DNA from: Melieria omissa
Lineage: Eukaryota > Arthropoda > Insecta > Diptera > Ulidiidae
Assembly: GCA_963971225.1 (NCBI GenBank)
Contig: OZ020267.1
Coordinates: 91,935,648 to 91,999,647, forward strand
Length of the DNA stretch: 64,000 nucleotides
Direction: 5' to 3'
Positions within the stretch are counted from its first letter, which is position 1, and each line of letters starts with the position of its first letter. Under the pieces are notes generated by a model. That model saw nothing but the letters and a program-made list of their open reading frames with translations, was not told the origin of the DNA and searched no databases. The translations under genes and the position numbers were made by a program. Below are positions 11,151 through 22,526 of the stretch, piece by piece.

Positions 11151-11552
11151 GAAGTGTGGCTTGAACGGGTAGTTCAAGCTACGCCAACTTTCGTTTTCAT
11201 TTACACAAAGTCTCCGATTTCTTTTCTACCGAAAAATAATTCAATGGTCGATCATGTGCTGAACTGGTTCACAGTCAGAAAATCTAAGCAATTTTTAAGA
11301 TTGCGACTTTGCCAGGCGTCATTCGCTTCAAGTTACAAGATTTCACATTACAATTTTCTCGAATAGTGCACTGCGTCCCTGGTCTTTTTTTGACAAGCAG
11401 CTGCAAATTGAAATTCAACTGTCGTAACACCCCAATAATGTTAAAAGAACGCAAAATTTCAAGGAAAAAGTATAAAAACCATAAAATGCTCAGAATGTTT
11501 AACAGAGGAACTAGTGGGATGGACGATGATGTTGAAACACAATCAACATTTG
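11151..11552. other. No gene seen
   Basis: Moderately AT-rich sequence with small spurious ORFs. I recognise no repeat end or protein similarity. Confidence 0.35.
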
Positions 11553-11870
11553 GAGCCTGAGTGTACCATAAGAAAGGTTAACTACCGCGAGTCTGATTAA
11601 CGCTTCATATAAGGTCCTATCGAATGCATTGTGTGAGAGACTGAAGTTCATCGTCAACAAACTGACTGGGCATAACGAAAGTGTGGCTTAAGACCTGGTT
11701 AATCCACGATCGACAAGATCTTCATAATAAGGCAAATCCTGGAGAAGACCCGCGAGTAGCAGATTGACACACACCACTTCTTCAAAGCTGCTTTTGATAG
11801 CACGAATCATAGTTGCCTATAAACCAAGATGGCTTGTCTATCGGAAAACCCTATTGGACTGAGTTACAAA
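11553..11870 (+). pseudogene. LINE reverse transcriptase scrap
   Basis: Across three frames the translation recalls RT blocks 1-3 of a non-LTR element. It has NYRESD, then LCERLKFIVNKLTGHNE, GLRPG, STIDKIFIIRQILEKTRE, and KAAFDSTNH, which corresponds to the catalytic FDFKAAFDS-like block. The catalytic YADD box is absent. It is too short and broken for a confident clade call. Confidence 0.6.
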
Positions 11871-11979
11871 AGTTACATTATGTACAAAACAGAAAAAACA
11901 AAAAATTAGATGTAGCTTAAAATTAATTAAAAAACTGATTTTTACCACAGCACAGATTACAGCATTTGTTTGAATGCTT

Positions 11980-12450
11980 ACATTGCAAATCGAATTAAAA
12001 ACAACGCAAGCATTATTAATAAATTTTCGAGAACAATTGGTTCTGTGGACTCAAACAAAAGGGAAATTCCTTTTTCTTATGCGTCTGTCTGGAACAATCG
12101 ATATGACTCGTCAAAGTATCCCTAGCAAGCAATGCAAGGCAGTATTTTCTTCGACTTTCCAGTGACTTCACACCAAGAAGAGTACATTTACATTTATAGC
12201 TGGGACAAAAATTCCATTTCAGTCTACCGATGGCAAACCTAGAAAACCTTCTTTGTATATTTTCAATTCTATTAATATCTCACAAATAAGCCGGGTCTCA
12301 TTTAACGCAGCCATACTCAATAATTGATCTGACCAAGCTAATGTCAATCAATCGTAGACAATAGACGTTCGTAAAGCCTGTTTAGTGCCGCATTAAAAAC
12401 CCCAACAAGGCATTGGCTTTTAAAATTAGTTAACCGAAAAGATAAGAAAT
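11980..12450 (-). pseudogene. Jockey-like LINE RT C-terminal remnant
   Basis: On the minus strand, KANALLGF and TGFTNVYCLRLIDISLVRSI continue into EYGCVK, DINRIENIQRRFSRFAIGRL and KCTLLGVKSLESRR. This is the order seen after the RT domain of jockey-clade elements (thumb region through the C-terminal tail). Several stops occur. The 300 bp at 12451-12749 may be more of the same element but is too decayed to read. Confidence 0.65.
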
Positions 12451-13096
12451 AATCAAAAATTTAAAAAATTACTTTGAACGCTACTGCTAGTTCCGTTGAA
12501 TTGAAAACTACCTCTTTGAGCCATTTGATACCGAGAGTGGTTTCAAATACCTTTCGTGTAAGCTGAAACATGATATCACTATTTTTATCAAAGTGTGACA
12601 TTGACAAAAGAACTTTCTGTGATCACACCAAGTGTCTTCGCCTCTTGAACACGTCACTGCTACTTCGGACTGAGTAGGCAATTAAGAAGTAGAGCCCTCT
12701 CTCGAAGAACAAACTAGCGCTTTACAAGCACTTAAGGTATCATGGCACTTTAGAAAGGGGAATTTTTAATGATTTACAAAATTATTTATTTTTCAGCTCC
12801 TTTATTATCAATCTTTTTGAAAATTTTTTTACAATATATTGAAGGTTTAAGGAACACAAAAAAAGTTTTTGTTTAGCATATTGTCTCTTATACACTGTGG
12901 TGCATAACTATAGCCTAGTTCTTTTTTATAGGTTCTTTTGATTTTAAAAGAGTATACAAAAAATCGTAGTATGAGGAATAACAGAGCTTGCGAGGACACA
13001 TATTAGGAGAGAAGAATTCTCAAAATAAAATACGCCGTTGTACCGTAAGAGGGAAAAGTGTGATTTTTTATTGGTGCATAACTATAACCTAGTTTA

Positions 13097-13811
13097 CAGT
13101 GGGTGGTCAAGCAATGAAACGTTTTTTATGTTTAAAACAAACTCTTACAGTTTTATTTTTTAATTCAATTATATTTTTATTTCAAAACAAATAAATATTT
13201 TGAAAGTGAATTATATAGTTTTTGCATCATCCTTAAAAAACAGAAGTTTGTTCAATACACCGTTCCAAACTACTTAAAACAATAACTACCCAGCCTTAAT
13301 GCGAGTATTTTTCAATACATAATAATAATAATAATTGATTGGCACGACAGCCCGCTTACGCGAGACTAAGGCAGCCACCCGTGTTGTGCGTGTGAATTTG
13401 TACGCGGGTGGAAGGGACCTACAGTTTTATGCCGGTTCCGAACGGCAGGTTGGGAGCTTTTTCATAGGCAATTTTTACTCTTAGAGGTTTGCCATTTCCA
13501 GCTGAGAGGACAGCTACCGAAAGAGAAAACGACATTGTTTTGTCATAATGCTTTCACAATTCGAATGCACACTTCACTATTACAGATTTGCAACAAACTT
13601 TCAATTTAATACTGCTGCTAACAAAGTTCCGTTATCGTGCTCACTCACGGCACATAACCTCACAAATACCATTCGAAATACTGTGGAACAAACAAGCTAA
13701 GCAAACAAGAAAACAAAAAGCGTTTGGAAACTATTTTTGTACGTCTTACATCCACTTAAACATGAAAATTTAAATTTTTCGTAAGCGTGCTAATTGCTTG
13801 ACCACCCACTG
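13097..13811. mobile_element. TA-flanked TIR element nested in the Tc3-like element
   Basis: The left end CAGTGGGTGGTCAAGCAATG and the right end CATTGCTTGACCACCCACTG, read from ...GCTTGACCACCCACTG, form inverted repeats of about 19 bp. TA flanks both ends (13095-13096 and 13812-13813). There is no transposase; the interior contains a SINE fragment. It is probably a non-autonomous Tc1/mariner-superfamily element. Confidence 0.8.
13321..13531 (-). mobile_element. SINE fragment (3' part)
   Basis: This is nearly identical to the 3' body of the complete SINE at 39397-39736, including the (ATT)n tail at 13321-13336 and the words GGCACGACAGCCCGCTTACG and GCCGGTTCCGAACGGCAGGT. The tRNA-like head is missing. 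Confidence 0.8.
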
Positions 13812-13878
13812 TAGTTTGTCCATTTAACTAGAGTGATAGAACCGAAACAAGTTTGTGGATCTATAAAAATTGACAAGT

Positions 13879-15313
13879 TTAATAATGCGTGGGGCCACCC
13901 TTGTTGTGAATCATTTCAAAAATACGGTTTGGCATGCTTTCCACCAAGCGTGTTCGCGTCTCGTGGCTCACAGATTCCCATGACGTAATAATAGCGCTTT
14001 TCAGTTGATCAACATTTTTGTGTACTGCTTATTTTCTTCGTATATCTGTCGTATAATAATTCCCCAAACATTCTCGATCGGATTTAGATCTGTGGAGCAT
14101 GCTGGCCACTTCCAAAAATTCAAATTGTTGGACTGAAGCCATTCTTTTGTCTAGCGACTGCTATGTATGGCCGCATTGTCTTGTTGGAATGTCCAATCAA
14201 CTTCTCGATTTTTTTTCCAAAAATGGAAGAAGGTTCATTCGCACCACTTGGGTGTACTCTGCAGAATTCATTCGTGTGCTGGGGAATGCCAACTCCAACA
14301 TGCCATCCACACAAAAGGCACCCTAAACCATTAATGATCCGCCGCCAAAATTTCGTTTGGAGAAATAACGGGGTTTCTTGCGAATATCCCTCCAGTAAGA
14401 GTTGAAACCATCAGGCCCGTCGAAATTAAACTTTTTCTCATCAGAGAAAATGACCTATACCGGAAAAAAGGAATAATTTCTATTTATTAATGACCTTATT
14501 AAAATAAACTACCTTTTCCCAATTCGTTCTCATGTTCTCTCAGCAATTTAGGAGCAGATTTAAGTTTTTCTCTGATGAGGGTGGGAAACCTCTTAATTGC
14601 GCGATTTATGGTCCAACGCGAAACATTTAGGTCACATTCCCTTGCAATTTTGGATGCAGACTTCAGAGAATTGCTGGCTAGGTTATGAATGCAACGAGTA
14701 TCGCATTCAGACAACTTCGGTTTCGGACCACCCCGACGGTTGTTTCCATAATTTTTGGGATTCCGCACAACTCGGTCAGACCGGCTTAATTTTCTCGCGA
14801 TTTCACTAAAACTTAATCCTGCTTCCTTAACCCTTATGTGTGTGATGGGGTACCCGTGTACCCAAATCACTTTGATACTGAAATTTTATATACTTACGGA
14901 TAACCTAGAAAGGTGAAACTTCATGACAACTCCCAAAATGGTATTATGTTTTTATTTTCGAGTGTTTGATTCCATTTAGTTGCTGGGGCACCCGAGTAAC
15001 CCAACACATTTTTTATGGAGTTGCGTGTATTTCTTAGATATTTCTTGTAAGTAAAACTTTCTAAAGCAAATAATTTGTAATAAAACAATTTTATCAAAAA
15101 CAATGGCAGCTGCTTTATTTGTTTGGGCTCGTAAAGGGCGGCTAGCATCGTTATCGAAACCTATAAAAAACGTAAAAATTTGTTGAACCTGTCCATAGAT
15201 AGCTTTAAAACTTAGCAAAAACGGCAAAATGTCTTACAGTGCAAACCAAAAGTGAGAAATTTTCATACAATTTGTACTGGAGTACCCATCACATGGGTAA
15301 GCTCTTTTGACAT
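13879..15313 (-). pseudogene. Tc3-like transposase split by a TTAA element
   Basis: The N-terminal start ATG (15311-15313) is separated from the rest by a 466-bp insertion. After it: KEAGLSFSEIARKLSRSDRV (first helix-turn-helix), PKPKLSECDTRCIHNLAS, then KIARECDLNVSRWTINRAI (second helix-turn-helix). The catalytic half is readable in other frames: GIPQHTNEF and then WPACSTDLNPIENVWGIIIR (about 14110-14040), with the Asn-Pro-Ile-Glu signature of DDE Tc1/Tc3 enzymes. The C-terminus TSWESVSHETRTRLVESMPN, RIFEMIHNKGG ends at a TAA at 13879. Frameshifts make it inactive. Confidence 0.85.
14831..15296. mobile_element. TTAA-type MITE inside the Tc3-like transposase
   Basis: It begins CCCTTATGTGTGTGATGGGG after TTAA (14827-14830). 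The other end, read on the minus strand, is ACCCATGTGATGGGTACTCC, next to a TTAA reduced to TAA (15298-15300). It lies between the first codons and residue ~6 of the transposase, and taking it out would bring the flanking codons back into one frame. There is no coding sequence. Confidence 0.75.
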
Positions 15314-15965
15314 CGTTCAATTGAGCACCGCATGGCATTTTAAAATCACGTTAGAACAGTTATGATTGACTTTAAAAACAAATGTGTCATAAAAAGAAAA
15401 TTTCGAATAAACTGGAGTACAAAGGAACTAGGTTATAGTTATACACCAATAAAAATTACACTTTTCCCTCTTACGGTACAACGGCGTACTTTATTTTGGG
15501 AATTCTTCTCTCCTAATTTGTGTCCTCGCAAGCTCTATTATTCTTCATACTACGATTTTTTGTGTACTCTTCTAAATAACGTTTTTTAATTTTTCTGGTG
15601 AATTCCTTTGTCCGAAAGCTTAATAATTATGAATCTTTTTTGTTTTTATGTTTCAGATTAGATTTTTTGTGTTCCTTAAATTTCAAAAAGATTGATAATA
15701 AAGGCGCCCTTTCTAAGCTTTCCAGCTTTTTTCTTAAATTGTAAACCTTTTACAAACGGACGACTGGCTTGCGCGCGTAAATTTTGCGATATCGCGACTT
15801 GAAAGCTCATTATTGTCTTTTCAATAATAATTTGTTTAATACTCGCCTAAATCGCTTTCATTGCACTTTAAGTTTCCGAATCGTATTTATTCAATGAACG
15901 GTAACAATATTTTTGGTTACGAAAAAAATGTTACCGATTAACAGTTAAAAAAAAAGGTTGCTTAA

Positions 15966-17241
15966 CACTAGGATGAGCGACTACTTTGTATGCGCTAAGT
16001 GGAGCAACTAAGCGATGACGAAGCGATTCCTACGACTTTCGCCCAGTTAGGTATGGCATAGACAGCTGATATTGGGCACACGTTCTCTGTGATAGTATAG
16101 CTATGGGTCGATGTAATTATCAGGGAGATTTCTTACGAGAGTGGGGGGTTGAGGTGCCCTAAAATGTATAACTGCTATTTGTATATGGCACAACATTTAA
16201 TTTATTTATTTATAGATTAAATTCAAATCAAGCAAAAAAAGCGACAGTTTATTCTGCAGCACAGGCATGGCACAAACATGTTTTGTTTACAGAGCCGTGT
16301 TCAAGTCACAGGAGTTTTTTGCATGTTTTACACGACAAGAATTTTTTGCGCCGTATTTCGACATGTTTAAGATCACACCATGCACAGTCCTTTCGTTCTT
16401 TCTTTGCTGGTCGTGCGGATGTGCTTGGTGCTGGGTAATGGCGGTGTGTCTGTAATAATAAAGACAGAATTCACAATGCAAAATAATTTATTTTTTATAA
16501 TTACTTACAAAAACATCAAATTTCACGATAGCTTCACTGATATTAGGCCAGCGACTAACGTGACTTTTCATTGCCCCATTTGCCATGTGAGGAGTGACCA
16601 ACTGGGAAATTAAAAGCTTTAGGTATTCACGACGTTTATCGGGGTTGATTGATCAATTGATTGATACAAACTCGATTACGCGATCAATGCAAAACATTTC
16701 GAATAGCATACTTGTACGCCTGACCAAAAGCTTATAAGAAGCGAAATTTCTTACGGTAAATAACAGCTTAACATATACACAATGTGGCACACATGATTTC
16801 ACACATAACTTTTGAGCCTAAGATTATTCGAAGGAACATTTTCCAGCAGCATTTTTTGTAACAAACAGATATAATTAAGGGCTTTGTAACCCTCCTTCCG
16901 TGCGCCACTGCACACATACATTGTAGTAAAGTTACCAAACATGGTGGCTCGTGTTTGAATAATTTTTGTTTAACGGCTTACGTTACATTTTAGGTACATT
17001 TGTCATATATTTACGAATGGGTCTCGCCAGGCCCAGTTGCTCCACTTAGCGCCTACATACATAAAGTAGCCATGTTTGTTCTACAAAATCGGTGCAAATA
17101 AACTTTTGTTGGTTTCGTTTCGTTTACAAAACATTAGCGGTAGTTGGCATGAAATATTTCGGCGATCAGAGCTATGGAAAAAATTTGGCGACTACTTAAA
17201 GTCAAAATGGGCCTGGAAAAGCCCAGTTGCACATCCTAGTG
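15966..17241. mobile_element. Inverted-repeat element, ends CACTAGGATG
   Basis: CACTAGGATGAGC at the left is matched by GCACATCCTAGTG at the right. It is flanked by TTAA (15962-15965) and TTTA (17242-17245). Secondary inverted matches (CTAAGTGGAGCAACT at about 15995 against AGTTGCTCCACTTAG at about 17037) lie inside, so the structure may be composite. The interior ORFs look random. It is possibly a TTAA-type element with one decayed target copy. Confidence 0.6.
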
Positions 17242-17270
17242 TTTACATATCACTTCATAGAATTTATGTA

Positions 17271-17476
17271 GGGTGCAAAATTGAGTCAATGTGTTAATTT
17301 AGAATATTGGACAAAATGCATATATATGTGCCAAATTTTTAATCTTTAATGGTGGATCCTGGTTAATCAAGGTGTAATCTAATAGACTTGCGACAAATTA
17401 CATCAAAATTTTGCGATGGACAGGTACAAAAATTCGATTATTATGCATTTTCACATTATTGACTCAATTTTGCACC
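17271..17476. mobile_element. 206-bp MITE with TA target duplication
   Basis: The ends are GGGTGCAAAATTGAGTCAAT and ATTGACTCAATTTTGCACC, with TA at 17269-17270 and 17477-17478. Small size, long near-perfect TIRs and TA flanks fit a Tc1/mariner-type MITE. Confidence 0.85.
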
Positions 17477-18239
17477 TAAGTGTACATAAGAACGTTGTTC
17501 AGGTGAAAAATAGTCGAATAAAAAAATTTGTACAAAAGTTGTAAAAGTTGACAGCCAACAAAGCAAGTATTTATGGAGAAAAGGGCGTGACTGAGCACCA
17601 CCCCACCACTTTTCTCTGCCCCACCACAACTAGAGTTGTTTAGGTATATTGTGTGCAGACAACATGGTCGTAATCGGAGTTGCCTGCTGGCGTCCTCGGT
17701 GGATAATAGACAGACCTGGAAGGTTGTAGCTATGTGTAGCTCAAACGGGATAGGTGGGTTAATTGTTTGTATGGGGGTGGTAAAAGCAAAATGACAGCTG
17801 AGTTGATAAATGCACACACACACGGTGATATGTGCATATTTGCGAGTGTGCATCTGCACACTGGAAATGAAATTTGTATTTGAATTCTTCTGCGCATGCA
17901 CGTGGCTGTGTGTGTGCGCGTGTTTGTGCGCGTGTTTGTGTGTGGTATTACGCAACGCTAAGAGAACAGTTATTGATGAGCGGAGCGAAAGAATTAACCC
18001 ACGCGAAATGGGCAGATGAGCGAGTAGGTGATGGACTGATGGAAAGTTGATAATATGTTGAAACAACGGAGGTCATGACCATTTGGTTTCAAAAATAAGT
18101 TTATATTCTTCTCACCTTTTTATTTATTTTGTAAGTCTTTTTTCAATAATTCCAATGAACATAATCTAGAAAGTTAATGCTTTGCTTGAAATATATACTT
18201 TAGCACATATATGCATATGAATACAAATAAATACGTACA
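17477..18239. other. No gene seen; imperfect (GT)n tract
   Basis: Unique-looking DNA. Around 17811-17945 the plus strand is an imperfect TG/CG dinucleotide tract, which creates a long but low-complexity His-rich ORF on the minus strand (17476-18066) that I do not believe. Confidence 0.4.
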
Positions 18240-18998
18240 TACACTAGTCAGAATAAGTTTGCGTACAAGGGGTACGTAGTTTTTTCATATGAAAAATAAA
18301 TCACTTAAAGTAATTTTTCAAAAACAAAATATTTTTTATTTTTTCCGTAAACTTAGTTCTTTTATTCCATTAAGATAATAATAACAAAAACTTGACCAAA
18401 CTGTAGAAGGAGGGCCAAAAACAAAATATGTTATGAATTCACCTCAGAAAAAGTTTGCGTACAAGATGAGATTATGTAGTTAAAATTCAATTGAAACTAA
18501 GTTTTGCCCAAAAATTAATAACTTTGTGAATTTTATTTTCTCGCTTGAACTCCCTGCAGAAGTTTTGGCGCAAATTTTTTTAAATTCGGTGTTTTTTCAG
18601 CGGTTATTTTGTTATATCCTTGAATTGTTGTATTGGTTAACTATATCTTAGCAGATGGAGTGTTGTTGGGCTCAGGGCTTAACTGAACCCCTTATATACT
18701 CAATTAGATACACGGTAGGTGACTAGGGAGGGACTTTTGCAGCTTTGTTGAGCCAGTTAATAGCAAACATAGCTTCGCATCGTATGCATTGCGCGCTAAG
18801 GTTGAAAACATATGTTGGAATCTGATCCAAAGTTGTGAAACCTTGGCTTACATAAGCTTTTAGAATATGTAAATAACCCCCGGAAGCATTTCTGAATAAA
18901 ACAACACAGCCTGCTCACTCCTTTTCCTGACATGCAGCCCCGTACCATATCTCCACATATGCTATGCTTCACTGTTAATTTCTGATTTTTGTTATTAA

Positions 18999-19492
18999 CC
19001 CATTAAGCCCTGAGCGTTGCGTTTGCGCAACGTTTGGGAATTTCGGTACATTAAGTAATTCATAAAGATATAAGACTTGAAAATGGGTAGAATTGGATTC
19101 GAATTGATCGTTTTAGATTCTGCCATACTCAAATTTCAAAATTTTTTAAATATTCATATCTTTTTTCGATCCAAAGTCAAAGGTTTTTTTTGGGGAATTT
19201 TTGAAATTCAATTAAAAATACTTATTCTTCAAACCTATCAAAATCCCTTTGTGAGCTGCATTTTGTAATGCTAAACTATTTAAAAATAAGTTTTAAAAAT
19301 TTTTTTTTTTTTAATTTTATGTTTTGTATGTGACTAAGGCCCAAATTGCGTTTGCGCAACGTACCCTCCTGGTTCAGGGGGTGGGGGTATGAATTATTTG
19401 CTTGATTTTTTTTCTTGATTAGGTCAATTACTAAGATTGTGTAAAATTTTATGGAAATCGCACAAGCCCTTCTGGGGTCAGGTTTTAATGGG
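18999..19492. mobile_element. TTAA-flanked MITE, 494 bp
   Basis: The left end CCCATTAAGCCCTGA follows TTAA (18995-18998). The right end reads CCCATTAAAACCTGACC on the minus strand and precedes TTAA (19493-19496). The word TTGCGTTTGCGCAACGT occurs near both ends (about 19018 and 19347) in the same orientation and is itself partly palindromic. There is no coding sequence. A CCC start plus TTAA fits a piggyBac-type non-autonomous element. Confidence 0.85.
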
Positions 19493-19559
19493 TTAACAGG
19501 ATCCTGTTCAAATTAGTTGATGCCTTTTAATGCCAAATATGCCAAACCATTATCAGATA

Positions 19560-19890
19560 ATAATGAAAGGTCCCACTTTCTATAGATAACAACATTTCGT
19601 CCCGGAAATCCGGTTTTTTAGACTCCTTGATGGACTCTTTTACGAAAGCAATTCTGTGCTTCTTGTAAGTAAGCTAAATATGGGCTTCTTACATGCTGTT
19701 ATGTAGGGGAAGTATGTTTTTTTCAGAACTTTTCTTATAAAGTCACTGCTAATGTGGTTTATAAAATATTTCTGTACATTTCTGAAGATATTGGATGCAA
19801 CTAGCCTTAGATTGTGATGCACTGATCGCAAACAATCGAGTCCTCTTGCTCGGGTAACTTAAGAAAATGGTCAGATCGTAGTAACCAAAC
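19560..19890 (-). pseudogene. Tc1-type transposase fragment
   Basis: The minus strand shows VHHNLRLVASNIFRNVQKYF, SSDFIRKVLKK and CKKPIFSLLTRS. In a shifted frame it then has HRIAFVKESIKESKKPDF and a degenerate SIESGTF where Tc1 enzymes have SDES. It matches the peptide set at 3000-3282. It is heavily frameshifted, and the rest of the catalytic domain is unrecognisable. Confidence 0.65.
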
Positions 19891-20561
19891 AAGATTTTCT
19901 GTTTTTTTTAGATTTAAGATGGCTTTTTGAAATGACGAATGTGCTCTCCCAAAAGTTTCTCTAATTTCATGAAATTTTTGTCAATTTTGAAAAGTTGTTG
20001 TAAGATTATTCTCTATCCATTTTTAATATTTTTCTGTTGAATTCTATTGCTTTCTATAAAATTTCAAGCACATATACGGTTCCAAATAACTTACAAGTCC
20101 GTTTACTGTTCAATGGAATACAAATTTTCCAAAAAAAATAAAGAGCATAACCGGAAGTTCCCGTTATTAGTTTTGTACGCAAACTTATTCTGCACCGTTT
20201 TGTGAGTATATTGTCAATAAATACGAATACATGGAAAATTATTATTTTAATTCATCTAAAACAGAACAAAAAGTGCAGTTAAGGCATATATGAATAATGT
20301 GGATAAGTTTTTATAAACAGAGAATCCATTTTTGAGGTCAAAATTAATCATAAAATATTTTTGACTTGCCTGTACGCAAACTTATTCTGACTAGTGTATA
20401 TGTATGTTCATATTTATGAATGTTAATTTTGAAATATCATAAAAAAAAACTTGTTATCTCCAATCGCAAAGTTTTTGAGCTGCTAAGGTTTTAGTGTTCA
20501 AAATTCGACACAGCGGGATGAGTGCAAATGTGTACACTTTGGTGTTATCTATACTAGTATA

Positions 20562-21426
20562 CAGGGCTTTCCAACAAGAGGTGTTATTTTGGTATTCAAA
20601 GAAAAATGCCATTTTTGAGATAAATGATTGGATGTTTATTTCATAATAAAGCGGAAGGTATGCCGTTAATAATGAAAAACAACATCAGCCAAATGGCCAC
20701 CACGACCACGCTTACAGGACCATATCCTTTTCATGAAATTTTCCATAACCAAATCGCAAAGTGGCTGCCCTATGTCCTCGAAAGGCTCACGAAATCTAAC
20801 TTTGAGATCTTGAATCGGGCTGGGCTGTAGGCGTGCACCTTATCTTTCACGTGGCCCCAAAGGAATAAGTCGAAAGGTGTTAAATCACAAGATCTCGGTG
20901 GCCAGATGTGATCACCTCTTCCAGAGATAACACGGTCCGGAAACTTTTCCCGTAACAGAGCAATGGTTTCGTTGCTTGTGTGGCACGTAGCGCCGTCTTG
21001 TTGAAAGTAAACGTTGTCCAAATCAATACCATCCATAAAAAATCATCATTCCAAAGAACGACGAGGAATCGACAAACCTGGGTTTTCTTCAACACTTTGG
21101 GCTACAGCAGCAATATTCTCAGTTGTTCTTGAGCGACGTGCACGGGTTTTATTCTTCACATCACTAACTTGTCCCAACAGCTCGAATTTTTCCACCAATT
21201 TCTGCTTCACGACGACCCAAAAATGCTTTAGTTTTGCGACTGCAAGATTTTCACAATTTTTGTAGTGAATTTTAATAATTTCATTGCGTTGTTGAAGCGT
21301 GTATCGTTCCATTTTTAGTTATGGCGTAGTTTCTACTTGTCAAATGTCAAAGAATAAAAGCTTCAAAAGTGACAGCTACCGAAATACCGGGTGATTCAAA
21401 ATAACACCTCTTGTTGGAAAACCCTA
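20562..21426 (-). mobile_element. DD41D mariner (rosa type), copy 1
   Basis: The termini contain GGCTTTCCAACAAGAGGTGT and, inverted, GGTTTTCCAACAAGAGGTGT, with TA flanks at 20560-20561 and 21427-21428. It is 865 bp, shorter than an autonomous mariner, with an inactivated transposase. A second copy is at 41082-41806. Confidence 0.85.
20666..21312 (-). pseudogene. DD41D mariner transposase remnant
   Basis: It starts at ATG 21312 with MERYTLQQRNEIIKIHYKN and continues with KLVEKFELLGQV and the hinge RRSRTTENIAAVAQSVEENP. After a large internal deletion, the catalytic segment is VYFQQDGATCHTSNETIALL, then WPPRSCDLTPFDLFLWGHVK. The Asp of QQD and the Asp of TPFD are 41 residues apart, as in rosa-type mariners. 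The first catalytic Asp lies in the deleted part. The C-terminus is frameshifted after the VKDKV motif. Confidence 0.8.
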
Positions 21427-22412
21427 TATAAAAACAAGTGTAACTTTTTTGAGCCACAATGAGGCAAAAACCACTGAACCGATTGAGATGAAATAATCAC
21501 CAAACATGTGTTTATCTGGGGGAATGGTACATAGGCTATATGAGAATGGCCACGCCCTGTTCTTACGCCCACTATGGTAACAAAACTCATCTATGGTATG
21601 CTTTTGTAAGGCAATATGGGTATCAAACGATTCAGCAATTACACGCGGCAAACGTAGGCTATAATATAATCGGCCACCCCCACTTTCCGCGCCCAATAAA
21701 CTAACAAAACGAAGCTACGGTACATGTCTGTAAATGTAAGTATTAATATTAAATAATTCTGTCTTTTATTGATGTTAACATAAGATATATAAGATTGACC
21801 ACGCCCATCTGATATGCCTTTTCTCCACGCCCACTATAATAACAAATCAGCCATGGTATATTTGTCACAGCAATATGGGTGTCAAACGATGTAGCGATTC
21901 GATAGGGGAATTGGGATGGGTTTTAGACAGGGGCGTGGCACCGCACATACAACTAAAATTTTAAATATGGAATATCTTTGGAATGAGAAATCGGGCAGCA
22001 TTAAAATGTATATACCGTTTTATACCATACTGTTTCACTGGTAAAATTTTGTGAGCGTTGGACAAGGGGCGTGGCAGTTTTTAAGAAACTCAAATGTTTT
22101 GAATAACTTTGGCATGTGTGATTTGTAGACACATTAAAAAGGTTTGACACAAACTTACGATTTAGATGTGCCCTTCGACATGGTGATGGGGTGGGTATCG
22201 GACGAAGGGGCCTGGCACTGCCCTTACATCCCAAGTTTTTAATATGAAATATCTTCGGAATTATAAGTCGTTGGGCGTTAGACAAGGGGCGTGGCACTTT
22301 TTTAGTGACCCTATTGTTTTCAATAACTTTGGAACTGCAAATCACACATCAAGATACATTTATTGGGCCCATTGACTTCAAGCTTGCGTGCAAAGCCGCA
22401 GAGCTCTACTAG
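21427..22412 (+). mobile_element. Helitron/DINE-1-like non-autonomous element
   Basis: It begins with TATATAAAAACAAG and a short AACCGATTGAGATGAAAT-type region. The middle repeats a block with GGACAAGGGGCGTGGCA and AATATCTTYGGAAT (near 21920, 22060 and 22260). It ends with a small GC-rich palindrome, AGAGCTCT, followed by ACTAG and T, like a Helitron 3' end (hairpin plus CTRR). No TIRs or target duplication are seen. Similar blocks occur at 53205-53470 and 59100-59805. The classification is an inference. Confidence 0.55.
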
Positions 22413-22526
22413 TGTTAAATATATATGCCATCACATTTTGCACACGACAGACGTAATCGCATACACGTAACCGCGATTTTCAATATTATTTATTTTGATT
22501 TTCTTGTAATTTTTGATGAAAGATTA

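Larger units (their letters stand above)
12750..15725 (-). mobile_element. Tc3-like transposon with ~300-bp inverted repeats
   Basis: About 12750-13095 is repeated in inverted orientation at about 15420-15725, in patches such as AAAATACGCCGTTGTACCGT, GGAGAGAAGAATTC and TTATTATCAATCTTTTTGAA. The left repeat carries two direct copies of TGGTGCATAACTATAACCTA (near 12894 and 13071), an arrangement like the paired transposase-binding sites of IR/DR-type Tc1 elements. Between the arms is a Tc3-type transposase. A 715-bp TA-flanked element and a TTAA-flanked element are nested within it. Exact outer ends are uncertain. Confidence 0.75.
18242..20396 (-). mobile_element. Tc1-like transposon, copy 2, both ends present
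   Basis: The ends CACTAGTCAGAATAAGTTTG and CAAACTTATTCTGACTAGTG are perfect inverted repeats flanked by TA (18240-18241 and 20397-20398). A second, inner copy of the terminal motif occurs near each end (AAAGTTTGCGTACAAG at about 18464, TTGTACGCAAACTTATTCTG at about 20178), an IR/DR layout. It carries a decayed Tc1-type transposase and a nested TTAA element. Confidence 0.88.

Noticed and set aside
17476..18066. 196-codon minus-strand frame rich in His and Thr
   Set aside because: It is generated by an imperfect (GT)n tract; low complexity, no domain, no splice or start context worth noting.
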